From the NCBI GenBank assembly GCA_021432635.1, contig MU270052.1, positions 342,137 through 406,136 on the forward strand: DNA of 64,000 bases. Direction: 5' to 3'. The stretch comes from Thozetella sp. PMI_491. Taxonomy: Eukaryota > Ascomycota > Sordariomycetes > Chaetosphaeriales > Chaetosphaeriaceae. Under the pieces are notes generated by a model that saw only the letters and a list, made by a program, of their open reading frames with translations, was not told the DNA's origin and ran no database searches. This document shows positions 1 to 11,375 of this stretch, in pieces (the first letter of the stretch is position 1; each line of letters opens with the position of its first letter). The position numbers were made by a program, and so were the translations under genes.

Positions 1-1507
1 GACGCTTGACAGGGTTGAAGTCAGGTCAAGGCTGGAGGTCAGGTTGGACAAGTCCTGGAAGCTGTTGTAAATTGGGATATCCGGGATTGAGCTGCTGTGA
101 GAGCTAGCCGAAGCGACGAGATCAAACGATTGATTTGCATGCATTGCTGGGTTCGTGAATTTAAAATTCCTGTGTTTGTCAGCCCGGGCCTGCGTGAAAG
201 CGAATGTTACATACTCAGTGTCAAGAGAGACAAAAAGTCTGGGCAGAACTGCTGTTGTTTCAGCCCATTCTACTAAGACATCCACGCGCTCTCCAGGGTA
301 GAGGATGCCGACGCCTTGGGCCTTGCCAGCGTTGACATCCCAGCCACCGTCCACCTTTATGACCGCCATGTCTGCTCCTTGAAGATAGAGATAGAACCCG
401 GCAAGGGATCCGGTGTTGACGATCCTCCACCGTGCCCGCCTGTGTCCACTGGTATTTATGCCGCCAAGGGTGGTCGCGGGAGACGCCTGGCAATGTACCG
501 GGCGCGCGGGAACGACCAAGGAGCAATCGTAGTAACCACGTCCATTCACTAGCAGAGACTCTGGCACAGGCTCATTACCAAAGTGCTTGTAGTCCGTGTA
601 CCAGTTGAGGGAATCACGGGCAGAAGCATGGAACCAGTCCCCAATCATGAGAAGCATCTCGCCGTTGTAGGCGTATCGCTCGGCCTCGGTTCGAGCAGCG
701 AGCGACGTCATTTCCGATGGCTTGTGGACAACCAGGCCCCCAAAGATACCGTCACCCCGCTGTACTAGGTTGTGAGCATGCCACCAGAAAGTGCCATGCT
801 CATCCGAGCCAATCTTGACGCGATAGGTAACAGTCTGGCCTGGCGGGAGAGGACATTGAGTGAAGCCAACGGCACCGTCGAAACGGTTCTGGCCAACGAG
901 ACGCAGTCCATGCCAGTGAAGTGAGACGGACTCTTCGTCAAGGTGGTTCCATACCTCGACCACAAGCTCATCTCCCGACCTCGCCTCTATGGTTGGGCCT
1001 GGAAACTCGTCTGGATGGCGGGTGAGCTCACGGCCTTATAGAGGGTTGCACCTGTCTCGTTTATGACGTACTGTTTACCAGGTATACGAGCTTCTGTACC
1101 CCATCTGGTTCACGAAGTCCCTGGGAAATGTTCCATTGGAAGAAGAGCTCCTGGGGCTCTCGATCAACATGCCTCTCAGGATGCAAGACAATACCGAGCG
1201 GGCGCTCCTTAGCGGCGCCGCTCTGCTCCGGCGTTGTTGACTTTCCCACTATCGGCGATAATGCAGGAAGCAGTTTCCAGCCAATGGTCATCAACAGCAC
1301 GGTTAAGATGAGGGCGCCAGAGACGAGGTCGCGAATGGTGCCGGCTGGGCGTCCGGGCAGCTTAGGATCGCTCGGGCCCGGGTCCGGCGGGTCCAGGGGT
1401 TCGGGAGGCTCGGAGACGGGCGAGCCATTGTCCGAGGAGAAGCTGGTCCGGCGCCGGGGAACGCTTAATCCGGAGTTCATCCTCTTGTCGGCATTCTCAC
1501 TGTGCAA
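1..1507 (-). CDS. Multicopper oxidase (laccase/ascorbate-oxidase type), N-terminally membrane-anchored, 3' end outside window
   Basis: Two exons are visible, 1072-1507 and 1-1010, with a 61-bp intron at 1011-1071; splicing restores LVNNEFPGPTIEARSGDELV, the classic start of the first cupredoxin domain. About 482 residues are present and the C-terminal copper domain lies beyond base 1. The first-domain copper ligands are visible as HWHG and, further on, TFWWHAH, so this is a genuine blue copper oxidase oxidising phenols, metals or related substrates with reduction of O2 to water. The N-terminus is unusual: a proline-rich cytosolic-looking stretch is followed by a hydrophobic segment (around residues 60-85, SGALILTVLLMTIG) resembling a signal anchor and not a cleavable signal peptide. 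It could therefore be cell-surface or vacuolar, like other membrane-tethered ascomycete laccase-like enzymes. Family is certain; substrate is unknown. Confidence 0.9.
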
Positions 1508-2460
1508 GTGCTTGAGCGAGCGGAAGGAAGCGGAGGCGGAAGGGTTTAAGCCAGTCGGCTGCTGTAGAATCTGCGCGTCACGCTTCCTTACCTAAGCGTA
1601 AGCGTCCGAGGAAGGATGATGGGAAATACAGCCCACGATATTGGTCCGCACCTCGTTTCTGGGCCCAGGTATAACTGCGAGGTGGAAATGCAGATCCTCA
1701 GTCGGCCCGCTCGAATTGGCGCTAATGTAGCTCTGCTCAGTTTCTCGATTTTTCGGCAAGCACATTTGGCTGTGCGAGCTGTGCGGGTCGTCTGCTTGCG
1801 CGGGCCAGGCACGAGGTCGGGTCTCCCGTAGTGATTGGCCGCCCCCTGGCAGCCGGAGCCAGGCCCACGCTGCAGCTATACTACGTGCCTTCCAAGTCGG
1901 TGACCGCGCAACGGCAACGCCTGCCGGTGCTCACCTTCTTCCGGGATGGCCTTCGTCTCTCGCGCCTGACTACAGGGAGCAAGAGGTCGCCGAAGTCCAT
2001 CGCAACGGGCTGTTCCTTGCATGAGCCCCTCAGCGCTTTCCCCGCCGCGTCGCTAGCATCGTCGAACCCCTGTGCATTTCGCATTCACGCGCAATACTGG
2101 GCCTAGCATCCCGTACGCGAACCGCTCCGCCCGGGGCCTTTGGACGAGCTCATGCTGTCGGCGTGCCTTGCCATTCGACCGTTCGTGGCCGCTTAGTGCT
2201 CACATTCGAGTCGTATACCACCCCGCATTTCGCGTGAGTGTTGTGCTTCGTTTGGCGCACATGGCCTGTCGGGGTCCTGTCGCGAGCTGGGGGCCCGCTG
2301 CAGCGGTGCCAGTGTGGACTATTCCTGTCGACGTCCGGCCGCAGGGCTGGGATGTGACGTCGGTGTTGAGACATATATTGGCCACCTCCTCCCGCCGTTG
2401 CATCCATACGTCGTGCCTTGCGCTCCCTCTTGTCTAACCCGGCCAGCGCGCTAATTCCTC
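1508..2460. other. Intergenic region between divergent genes
   Basis: This 950-bp stretch separates the divergently transcribed multicopper oxidase (minus) and phospholipase gene (plus) and must contain both promoters. Small open frames on both strands show no recognisable motif. No repeat or RNA gene was seen. Confidence 0.5.
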
Positions 2461-4450
2461 ATGATGGCAGTCACCAAGACCCTCGTGCCAGCCATGGCCC
2501 TCATGTATCCCCTTGTATGGTCTGCGAGTGCCGGGTCCATTGCTGACATCGACCATGTCGTGCTCTTCATGCAAGGTGGGGGATCTCTCACGCTCGCATT
2601 GCTCGATGCAAATGTCGACTAATACTTGACCCAGAGAACCGAGCCTTCGACCACTACTTTGGCACCATGGCTGGAGTTCGTGGCTTCTCGGACCCCAATG
2701 TCCAGAAGAATGATGGCGTGCCGGTGTGGCAGCAGCCTGTCAACTCGAGCACCTATCTCAATCCCTGGTATCTCAACTACCTCGGAAGTGACTGGTTGAA
2801 TGCTACACAGTGCATGGCCGCCGGTAGCAACGGCTGGGAAGAGAACCAGCTTGCCCTGAATCACGGCCTTAACAACCACTGGGCCGTCAACAACACACCC
2901 TTCAGCTGGGGCCACTTCCGGAGATCTGATATTCCTGTTCACTTCGCAGCTGCCGACGGCTGGTCGATTGGCGACATGTACCAGGTGTGTATTTCATGGC
3001 GAAACCGAGGACGCCTTTTTGTGCAAAATTCTGACAGGTGAAGGAATCTGTCATTGCTTCCACCAACCCCAACCGTGTGACGTGGGTTTCCGGCAGCATT
3101 AACGTCCCCGGCTCCCCCCAAAAGGAATCAGACGGTGGCTACCCGTACATTGATAACAACGAGACTCCTGGCTGTGACAGCGACGGAATTAATTGCTATC
3201 CCTTGAAGTGGAAGACTGCGGCCGAGATCTACGAGGAGAAAGGGGTTTCCTGGCAGATCTACCAGGACGCCGACAACTTTGACGACAACCCGTATGCGTG
3301 GTTCCAGCAATTCCAAGAGGCCAATGTTTCATCGAGCCTCTACAAGCGAGGGTTCGAAGGGCTTAACCTCAACACGTTCTATGCTCAGGCGGCGAACGGC
3401 ACTCTGCCCGAGGTCTCTTACATCATTGGCCCATCAGAGCTCTCCGAGCACCCCCAGTACTCCCCCAGGGACGGTGCCTGGTTGCAAAAGCAGATCATCG
3501 ATGCCGTCACTAGCTCTCCGAAGTATTCGAAGACTGTCCTGATCATCTCGTGGGACGAGACCGGCGGCTTCGGGGACCATGTACCTCCTTATCACTCGCC
3601 CGAAGGGACCACGGGCGAGTGGCTAGAGGACCCTTGGGCCGGCCAAGGCCAGGTTCCATCCGGACCCGGCTTCCGCCTGCCATTCTACATCATCTCCCCC
3701 TGGACCCGTGGTGGCAGCGTATTCACTGAGCACGCCGACCACAACTCGCAGATCAAGTTCATCGAACAGTGGCAGGCTGCGAAGGGCAAGGATGTCAAGA
3801 CTGATCAGATGGCGCCGTGGCGCCGGGAGCACATGTCGGACCTGACGGCGGCGTTTGATTTTGCCAACCCAGACTATAGCATCCCGGAACTGCCGTATGC
3901 CATCCCGCCTCATCAGACCAACGGCGAATATGATGGCGCAGCCCATTGCGAGGCTCAGTATCCCACTCAGCGCCCGCCGGTTCCCTATAACGCTGCTGAC
4001 GGCTCGGTTGCCACCGACAAGGTGTCCTCCCTCTCCGAGCAAGGTTTTAAGGAGATGCGTGGAATGCTGACGGAAGGCCGATACCTCGTCTTCGAGGCCA
4101 GCGGGGTGGCGCTCTCCAATGCGGGCAGCTCCTCAGCGGTTGTTACTACGACTGCTACCACTTCCACCCACGATTCGAAGACTCAGCGTTGGATTGCTCA
4201 TGCCATCGAAATTGGCGGCGACAAGTTTCAGTTCAGCAGCGCCGCCGACGGCCGTTGGGTTGCGGGTAATGGAAAGCTTGTCTCTGACCAAGCGGCGGCG
4301 GGCACTTTCACCGTAAGCTTCGCAGCCGGTCAGGGATATGCGCTCAAGAACAAGTGCGGAAAGTGGCTTGCCGGTTCATCTAATGGGGCTATTTCGTGGA
4401 GCACATCTCCTGCGTACTGGAAGACATTTAGTGTCACCTATGACAACTAA
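2461..4450 (+). CDS. Secreted phospholipase C-type phosphoesterase (non-haemolytic PLC family)
   Basis: Three exons (2461-2575, 2635-2984, 3038-4450; introns of 59 and 53 bp) give a 625-residue protein. The first intron sits inside the family signature: splicing restores ENRAFDHYFG, the hallmark of bacterial and fungal non-haemolytic phospholipase C/acid phosphatase-like phosphoesterases (PF04185). Other family blocks are visible, for example SWDETGGFGDHVPPYHSP and HADHNSQIKFIEQW. An N-terminal hydrophobic stretch (LVPAMALMYPLVWSASAG) is a likely signal peptide, so the enzyme is probably secreted and hydrolyses phosphodiester headgroups of phospholipids. The C-terminal 110 residues form a separate domain typical of this family. 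Two adjacent ATGs (2461 and 2464) are possible starts. Exact substrate cannot be read from the sequence. Confidence 0.93.
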
Positions 4451-4627
4451 GAGGGCCTCCGATAGCATATATATGCTGCCTAGCCTACTTATGACTTCAT
4501 GGTAGATATTGCTACCTTATTTTTGAATTGCCTTCATACATGGGCTTTTAATAATTCTTCGCTATTGCTTTTCACTTGTCACCTCTCTCCGCGCTGCGCT
4601 ATGGCTGGCCACTAGTTTCTTCGCTGG

Positions 4628-6734
4628 CTATATGCGACACAGCTTACCATTCTCGTTGGGTAAGTCATCCACGCTTTTAACCTGCCAACGATCCGACCCA
4701 ACAGCTGTTGCCGCCCAGAAAACATCCCAGGGATCGACTTTTGTCTTGATTTCCAACAGGCGGTCATAGTTCGCGCCGTAGAACGACGCTTTGAAGTCAG
4801 GCTCAGTCCGAGCCGCTTCGTTCATGTAGCTTCCGGATCCTGGCGTGGCGTCTCGGAGCGGCTGGAACTCTTCGTTGAACTGCGGTATTATCGGTCTTTG
4901 CTCAGCCACGGTGGTATTCCCCGGCCACACTGTGAACACAAGCAGGTGTGCTAGGGCATCGCGCCAAGCAGGAAGAACCGCGTTCGGCGCCACGGGCTTC
5001 GCCACCGCGAGCGTAGGTCCAAGGTTGAAGCCGTTGAATATATGATCTCTCCCGAGCATCCGGAGCGCAGCTATTGTCGCATTTAGTGCCTTGTTCATGT
5101 CGGATGCCGCTCGCGGTAGTAGCCTCGAGGCATACGCGTAATGGGAATTGCCCATATTGGTCTGGTGGGGAGGGAAGCTCTTAAAGAAGCCCTCCACGTA
5201 ACTGGGAAACTGCGTGTACGTGACGTTGACCTTGATGCCCAAGCCTGCCATCTCATGCACGAAAGGCGCCAGTACTTCTGTGAGTTTACTAACCGAAAAG
5301 CCCGGGCCGACTATTGGATCTGACAACAGCCTCGGAGTGCCGGACGGGGTCGGAGCAAAATCACCCATGGGGAAGTACATCCACTGGGAGCCAACGCCCG
5401 CATCAGCCCACTCACCAAGGTGGCTGTGAAATACTTTAACACCGTTCCAGAACGTGTCCATGGTAATGTTGTTCTCGTTCATCCCGAATACGAACGATGC
5501 GAAGGTAGACGGCGCGTCTTTGTAGGTCTTGACAATCATCGAGGTCACTACGCCAAAGGTGCTGCCGCCGCCGCCACGGATGGCCCAGAATAGGTCCTGG
5601 TTCTCGGTAGGAGACGCCGTAATGAACTTGCCGTCCGGAGTAACGATGTTGACGGCAAGAACCTGATCGGCGCCCATACCGTGGGTCGATCCGAGGAGGG
5701 AGTGACCACCGCCTTGGCTATACCCGCCATATATCCCTACCGTCTGGACTCAAATCAGTCTTTGTTCAACAGGCGACCTTGACTTACCTACGTTACAGAT
5801 GCCTCCCACGACTCTCATCCCCAACTCATGTGCGGCTTGGTATATGTTCTCTGCTTGCACGCCGGCTCCAACGTGAAATGCCGGCCCAGCATACCCAGTT
5901 GTCGTATAATTCGCCAGGAATTTGATCTCTGAGAGATGCTGCAAGTGCGCGTTAGTAGGCTTACAGAGCGATGCCAGGCGCTGCTTACATGGGTCCAGAT
6001 TGACAATGCGCCCGCCCCTGTTGACTTTCCTGAGAAGTCATGGCCCGTGTTCTTGATCACCAAACGAACACCGGTATTTCGAGCAAAGTTGATAGCAAGC
6101 TGGATATCCTTTACTGTCGATACGTTAACCGAATACACCGCGTACCCACCCTGCGTACAGCTATTTCTAGCCCCGTCGATAGTCGGTGGTAGACAAGTGT
6201 TGCCCTCTGGCCCTGTTACGTAGACTTCTATGGGATCCTCCTCACTTCTTGGTGTCAGTAATGGTGGATTTCTCTCATTGCATGCTTGGGATAGCCTCAC
6301 TGAGAATATGCATCATTCCAACTGGCAGAGATGTTTTGACACTTCGAGGGACTGAAGTTCTTGAACTCAGTGTTGTTGTAGCACACGGATGCAGCTGGCA
6401 CCGGCTTGAGCAGGCTGCCCCCCAAGGTCCCGTTGAATAACTTCCAGACAGAGTCATTCGGCCAGTCCGCATCGCCGGGAAAGACTTTGCATGTCCGACT
6501 CTTGTTAACCAATGGTTCCGCAGTGTCCCCGAATCCAAAGTATTTCCTTTGGGAAACCTCGAGGCCGTGCAAGGCACCCTCTGTGAGCTGAGACTCTTCG
6601 TACGGGAACAGAAGCGATGTGTTTGCCGCGAATATGCCCTGTGCAAAATCCAAGTGGGTTTGCAGGCTGTTGGCGAGTAGAGGTAGAGCCATCAAGGCTG
6701 CCAGTATTTGCATCAGCTCATTCATCGCTGGCAA
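4628..6734 (-). CDS. Secreted FAD-linked oxidoreductase (VAO/BBE family, 6-hydroxynicotine-oxidase-like)
   Basis: Four exons on the minus strand (6734-6301, 6247-5989, 5938-5788, 5736-4628) with introns of 53, 50 and 51 bp encode about 650 residues. The N-terminus has a signal-like segment (MQILAALMALPLLANS) followed by a lysine-poor, glycosylation-rich mature part. The FAD-binding domain is clear: NTCLPP, VYSVNVSTVKDIQLAINFAR, IKNTGHDFSGKSTGAGALSI (histidine for covalent FAD) and GGICNVGIYGGYSQGGGHS, whose cysteine is placed for a second, cysteinyl flavin bond. The C-terminus carries the BBE-type ending (FYGANYDRLLEIKTKVDPWD...). Family members oxidise alcohols, oligosaccharides or alkaloids, producing H2O2. 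Intron 1 uses an AAG acceptor. A second in-frame Met at 6725 gives a cleaner signal peptide and may be the true start. Substrate unknown. Confidence 0.93.
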
Positions 6735-6842
6735 GATTCAAGATATTACGATGCCGCAAAATGCAAGTCGTTACACTGCACGTACTCCGCAGACGCGACC
6801 GTCCACTTCTTCGGCTCATGTTTATACATGTGTGCGGCCCCC

Positions 6843-6905
6843 AACTTCTTTGTGCACCGTAGCATTCATCCTGCATCCCACTTTAGCCGTCTCACGTCAT
6901 GAATT
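6843..6905. repeat. Degenerate repeat copy A
   Basis: The segment from CCAACTTCTTTGTGCACCGT to the end of the block resembles 7748-7812 base for base over about 60 positions, with most differences being C/T or G/A transitions. Both copies read a related peptide in one plus-strand frame (FVHRSIHPASHF here, FVYRSIYTTSRF in copy B). Transition-dominated divergence is what repeat-induced point mutation produces in ascomycetes, but the copies are short. Confidence 0.45.
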
Positions 6906-7527
6906 ATATATCCATCCAGGACGGCTGGCTTTAGTCGGCTGTTGTGCAAGCCGTAGCGGTACTTTCCATTCAGCCGTACGCTATCAAATGGTTAGGTGAG
7001 CTAGATATGGAGTTACACCAAGGCCACGAAGCAACCTATAGATCAGTTAGGAATACAGATGTAAACCTAGTATAACGAGCGCTAGGGCCTCGCCCGGCTG
7101 GCCCTGGAAATTCTTGGTTGCTTCTCATTCAAACAAGCCGTTGAACAAGAGTCATAGTTCCTCAGCCACAGCGAAAGCGAAGACAATCATTGACTGTACA
7201 CACAACGGAATATGGTCGAGACACTTTTTGGACGAAAGATTGTCAAACATCTGACGCGAACTTTATACTAAGGAATCGTTTCTGCCAAATTTCACAACTA
7301 CGTAAAGTTGGGAAATTGAAGATAAAAAGGGACTATATAGCAGCCCAGGTTCCGGATCATCGTATTAGCCCAAGGAAAGGAAATAATAGCACTAGAATCA
7401 GAGCACGGGCAGGAGAGGACTTGCAAACATCGTTTGAGCGGATATACAAGCAAGTAAATACGGCTGTCAATTACAATATATAGTACTATCTAAGCTAGGT
7501 ACTTATTTACCTATTTAATTATTTTAC

Positions 7528-7809
7528 CTAACGTCTAACAGAAGTTGGCGGGGCGGGTAGGCCAAGGTCAGTGCCGGTGTCCGGGTAGTCACCCACATGG
7601 TCAGCGCCTCCGCGGCTGTTCCACCAGGTTTGGGCCTCGTTGTCGAAGGCGCCCAGAAAGCTGCGTTGATCGTCACGCTTCTTGCCGTCGAAGTCGGGGT
7701 AGTACATGCAGATACCGGCCTGTCTCGCAGAGCTTTGCGGAAGCTGAAACCAATTCCTTTGTGTATCGTAGCATTTATACCACATCTCGATTTCGTCGTA
7801 GCGCATCAT
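7528..7809 (-). CDS. Possible small hypothetical protein, 93 aa
   Basis: An uninterrupted frame encodes an aromatic-rich, acidic peptide (for example EIEMWYKCYDTQRNW and EAQTWWNSRGGADHVGDYPD). It has no signal peptide, no transmembrane segment and no motif I recognise. Its amino-acid makeup looks more protein-like than random frames nearby, and the start overlaps a duplicated segment whose other copy is broken. It may be a small gene, the last exon of a decayed gene, or chance. Confidence 0.2.
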   Translation of the reverse strand: MMRYDEIEMWYKCYDTQRNWFQLPQSSARQAGICMYYPDFDGKKRDDQRSFLGAFDNEAQTWWNSRGGADHVGDYPDTGTDLGLPAPPTSVRR

Positions 7810-7812
7810 AAA
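7748..7812. repeat. Degenerate repeat copy B
   Basis: Partner of the copy at 6843-6905, in the same orientation about 900 bp away. On its minus strand this copy retains an open frame that begins the small ORF at 7528-7809, while the equivalent frame in copy A is broken by stops. Confidence 0.45.
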
Positions 7813-8342
7813 ATTGGCTTGAAAGGCACGATGCTATAGACGGCAACGCGTTCGAGATATATCGAATTCCCATGGGAACAATTTGGGGGCCATGCTTGAG
7901 GGGTTCGGGTTTCAGCCCAAAATGGAAGTCAAGTTAGGGAGAATCGATAAAGGCTGGGTCTCATTTCCAAAAGAAATAGTATTCGCTGCATAAGTCATGT
8001 ATGCATGCCCTTGTGTAATCCGGGACCCTCCGAGCCTGTTCCGTTGGATACCGGCGGGAAAACGCTAGATCTCCGATATGCCGGCCGTAAATGCGGGGAG
8101 GGCTCACCAACAGTGGGGCCGACTCACGGAGGAGGGGTGAACTTCTGGGTTCTCCTCACTCCTGCACGTCCGAGAGAGAACGGCTAGCTCCCTCATCTCG
8201 CCCCCCCCATTCAAGGGGACACCGCACGAGCTAGTGAGTGCGCCTGACGGCAGGCAAAAGTCTGCTTCTTAGCAGGGTGAGTAGTGGGTGGGGGTCATCT
8301 AGCGTCGAGGCCTGACGGGGCTCCATCTCTGACTCGCGAACC

Positions 8343-8353
8343 CCCCACTGGGG
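8343..8353. promoter_or_regulatory. Back-to-back CreA-like motif CCCCACTGGGG
   Basis: Two SYGGRG-type motifs (GTGGGG on the minus strand, CTGGGG on the plus strand) overlap head to head about 160 bp upstream of the ketopantoate-reductase-family gene. CreA, the carbon-catabolite repressor of ascomycetes, binds such hexamers and acts best through paired sites. Binding here is inferred from the motif only. Confidence 0.4.
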
Positions 8354-8508
8354 GGTGAAGCAAGCTTGTTTGGACTTGAGAGGGGGAGGGGTCAGATTTG
8401 CCAGGTAAAGCCCTGGAAGCCCCTTTCCCAAAGATAACATCCGACCCCGCGGTACGACGTAGATTCGACGGAGTAGCACACTCTCTAGGTAGGCAAGCGA
8501 ACGGCACA

Positions 8509-9657
8509 ATGAGCGGCAAATCTCAAATCGACGTGCTCCTGTATGGGCTGGGAGCGTAAGTCACCTCCAATCCCTGAGAATGATAGATACAGTAGCTAAC
8601 GCTTTCCTAGCATTGGTTCATTCTACGCTTTCATCTTGAGTCGGTCTGAGAATGTCCGGCTTACGGTAGTTGCGCGGTCGAATTACGACGCCGTCAAGAC
8701 AAATGGTCTCAAGATCGAGAGTGGAAACCACGGCGAGCACCTCGTGAAGCCCTATAAAGGTGTGACTTTCTATTCAGAGACTTGACCATTATTTTTTTCT
8801 GACAGCCGTAAGTGGTGAAGACTGCTGCGGAGGCCGGCTCGACGTTTGACTACATTGTCTGCGCCCACAAAGCTATCAACCAGGAAGCCGTGCCAGCATC
8901 GATTGCTCCGGCCGTAGACGAGAAGAAAACAACTATCGTCATTATCCAAAACGGAGTTGGAAATGAGGAGCCTTTCCGAAACGCATTCCCCGGCGCTACG
9001 ATTCTGTCCTGTGTGGTATGTAGGCCTTTAGCATCATGCTGAACTTCGCTAACACTTTGCTCATAGACCTGGGTCGGCGCCGTCCAGCCCGAGCCTGGCT
9101 TCATCAAGCACACCAAGTCTGAGGACATGCAGATGGGATTGTTCCCTAACCCAGACAATGATGCGGCCGTAGAGAAGCAGCGGCTAGATGAATTCGCCGG
9201 CCTGCTCACGGCTGGCAAGACCGTTTTCCAGGTCGTTCCCAACATTCAGGTCCAGCGGTGGGAGAAGGTGGTGTGGAATGCGGCCTGGAACTCTCTGACA
9301 ACCCTCACTCTTCTCGACACGCACTCTTGGCTGTCTTCATCAGCCGATTCCACCCCAATGACGCGCCGTGTCATGACCGAAGTCATTGACGTGGCCCGGA
9401 AGTGCGACGTTCCGCTCGACTATAGCCTCATTGATCAACTGATCAACAAAATCCTGGGTATGCCACCAATTGGTAGCAGCATGAGGACTGACTTTGAGAA
9501 CGGCCGGCCGATGGAGGTGGACATTATCCTGGGCTATCCTGTCAAGAAAGCCCGGGAGCTTGGCGTATCGGCCCCCACCATCGAAACTATCTATATCATC
9601 TTGACTGCTATCAACAAGCGCTTGGTGAAGGAGAAGGAGGCGCAACAGAAGCTGTGA
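8509..9657 (+). CDS. 2-dehydropantoate 2-reductase family protein (ApbA/PanE)
   Basis: Four exons (8509-8555, 8611-8759, 8813-9015, 9067-9657) encode 329 residues, the usual family length. The Rossmann fold appears at the N-terminus as YGLGAIGSFYA, interrupted by intron 1. Family blocks follow: FDYIVCAHKAI, IIQNGVGNEEPF, the catalytic-region segment RWEKVVWNAAWNSLTTLT and the C-terminal SMRTDFENGRPMEVDIILGY, which matches the SSMxxDxxxGRxxEID-type signature. The enzyme should reduce a 2-keto acid such as ketopantoate with NADPH in the cytosol. Fungi usually carry several paralogues, and members in catabolic or secondary-metabolic loci often have other substrates, so a role beyond pantothenate synthesis is likely but unproven. 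Exon 3 begins after a TAAG acceptor. A canonical AATAAA lies at 9706. Confidence 0.93.
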
Positions 9658-9705
9658 TGGGAGAATCCATAGAAATTAGATGCAAGAAATTTGCAATGTA
9701 CTGTA

Positions 9706-9711
9706 AATAAA
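9706..9711 (+). terminator. Polyadenylation signal AATAAA of the reductase gene
   Basis: A perfect AATAAA lies 49 bp after the stop codon of the ketopantoate-reductase-family gene. It is about 180 bp from the stop codon of the convergent flavocytochrome gene. Confidence 0.5.
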
Positions 9712-9890
9712 GAGAAAATCCAGCCGAGATATCGAGTTTGGAACTGAATCCATAGTATGAATGGGGTCTGAGGTACGAAACAATACTTGCGACTCTTGAG
9801 ACACGGCGAACATTGGCCATATGTTTCGTGAATTAAGCGATTCTAATCCCAGTCTTACAGGTAATTAATGCTTCTATCTGTCTTATCTGT

Positions 9891-11375
9891 CTAAAGCTTC
9901 AGTCTCCTAGAAACCTGCCGCTCGGCTCGTTCACTATTCACCATCTCAGGAACGAGCTCCTTGATGCTCGCTGCTCCGACCAACGCCATGTTTGTCTCAA
10001 TCTCTCCACGGAACATATCCACGAGGAGCCGGGCGCCGTCTTCTCCGTAGTTATTCGTCATCGAGTATAGGAATGGCCGCCCGATACCTACGCCTGAGGC
10101 CCCAAGTGCCAACGCTTTGAGGACATCTGTCCCTCGTCGCACACCGCCGTCGATGAAGATCTGGAATTTGCTGCGGACTTCTTCCGAGAGGAGCTGGGGC
10201 GCATACTTTCGAATCTCGAGGAGAACGAGCATCGGTGCCTGTGACGTGTCTTGCGACCGACCGCCGTGGTTGGAGAGCACGATCCCCTGTACCCCCGAAC
10301 GATGCGCGAGCACCGCATCCTCCACCGTTTGGATGCCTTTGATCACCACCGGTAGCTGGGTGATACTCCGCATCCAAGCTACATCGTCCCAGGTCAAGAG
10401 AGGATTGAGCAGGCCGCGCGAGGAGGTCTTGGCAAGCCCCGAGGACCCTGAGTTGCTTGTTCCGTTTATGCGGGCGTCCCGTTCACGTCGGCCGATGACG
10501 GGCGAATCGACCGTCATGAAGAGGGCCTTCGCACCCAAGTGCTCCGCGCGTCGGATCATAGAGATCGTCTTTTCCCGGTCTTCAGGGGCATAAAGCTGGA
10601 AGAACAGTGGCTGTTCTGGGGTCACGCGGGCAGCATTGATTGCCTCGATAGGCGCCGTGGTGGGCATACAGTACGCAATGCCCTCGCTGCCAGCGACTTT
10701 GGTGAGGATCGGCTCCGCGTCGGGGTGTGCGTACCTGCCGATGCCAGTTGGGCTGATGTAGATTGGCAGAGACGACGGGAATCCTAGAATATTGGTGGCC
10801 GTGGATATAGGGTCGACACGACGGAGTACGCGAGGACGCAGGCTCAACTTCCGGAAGAGACGACGCATCTCGGCGATGCTGATCTCATCTTCGGCGCCCG
10901 AGGAGTAGTAGGCCCATCCGGTGGCGGACAAATACCCCTCGGCTGCCTTCTCGAAGTCATCGACATTGACAATGGAGGTTAAGGGTGGGTAAGTTGGCTT
11001 TGAAGCACCGGAGGACTCTTGAACGACAGCAGTGTCATCTTCCACTTGGGGCAGCGTATCGGGCTGGAGGCTCCCAAGGCAAGACGCAGCAGGGAGTGTC
11101 TGGGTGATCAGCTCCGGGTCGTGGATTTCGCTGTATGCCTCCGTTGCGTCTCGACCGGCACCCTTGAGAATGACGGCAGCACCGCCCGGGTGCTCTCCTA
11201 AGAAACCTTGATTATTGGTCAGTATATTCGTTCATGCAATACGGGACCCGGAGCTGGTGGTGACTGGCAAGTCATTCAACGTACTTGTGACATCCCACAC
11301 CTTGCCGTGGATGACCACCCAACACGAATCCTGCTTGCCATGCTTGGCAACCTCTGCACCGTGAATGGTAGCCAT
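9891..11375 (-). CDS. Flavocytochrome b2-type FMN-dependent alpha-hydroxy acid dehydrogenase (cytochrome b5 + FMN domain)
   Basis: Two exons (11375-11285 and 11206-9891; 78-bp intron) give 468 residues. Residues about 1-80 form a cytochrome b5 domain: GAEVAKHGKQDSCWVVIHGK, then VWDVTSFLGEHPGGAA with the haem-binding HPGG, and AYSEIHDPE supplying the second haem histidine. The rest is the TIM-barrel FMN domain: WAYYSSGAEDE, PIYISPTGIGRYAHPD, FFQLYAPEDR, LPVVIKGIQTVEDA (active-site lysine), VLSNHGGRSQD (catalytic histidine) and IFIDGGVRRGTDVLKALALG. The reaction is oxidation of L-lactate or another 2-hydroxy acid to the keto acid with electron transfer to cytochrome c. No mitochondrial presequence is present from this start; an upstream in-frame Met at 11504 would add a basic leader. 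It converges on the reductase gene and is divergent from the permease gene. Confidence 0.94.

Larger units (their letters stand above)
6735..8508. other. Gene-poor intergenic region with a degenerate duplicated segment
   Basis: No confident gene lies here. Two similar segments (about 6843-6905 and 7748-7812) are described separately as a repeat. The stretch 7000-7530 is comparatively AT-rich; 8020-8480 is GC-rich with several GCGGGG, GTGGGG and CTGGGG motifs upstream of the reductase gene at 8509. Confidence 0.5.

Noticed and set aside
7190..7483. 97-codon plus-strand frame
   Set aside because: AT-rich, basic and featureless; no homology pattern or splice context.
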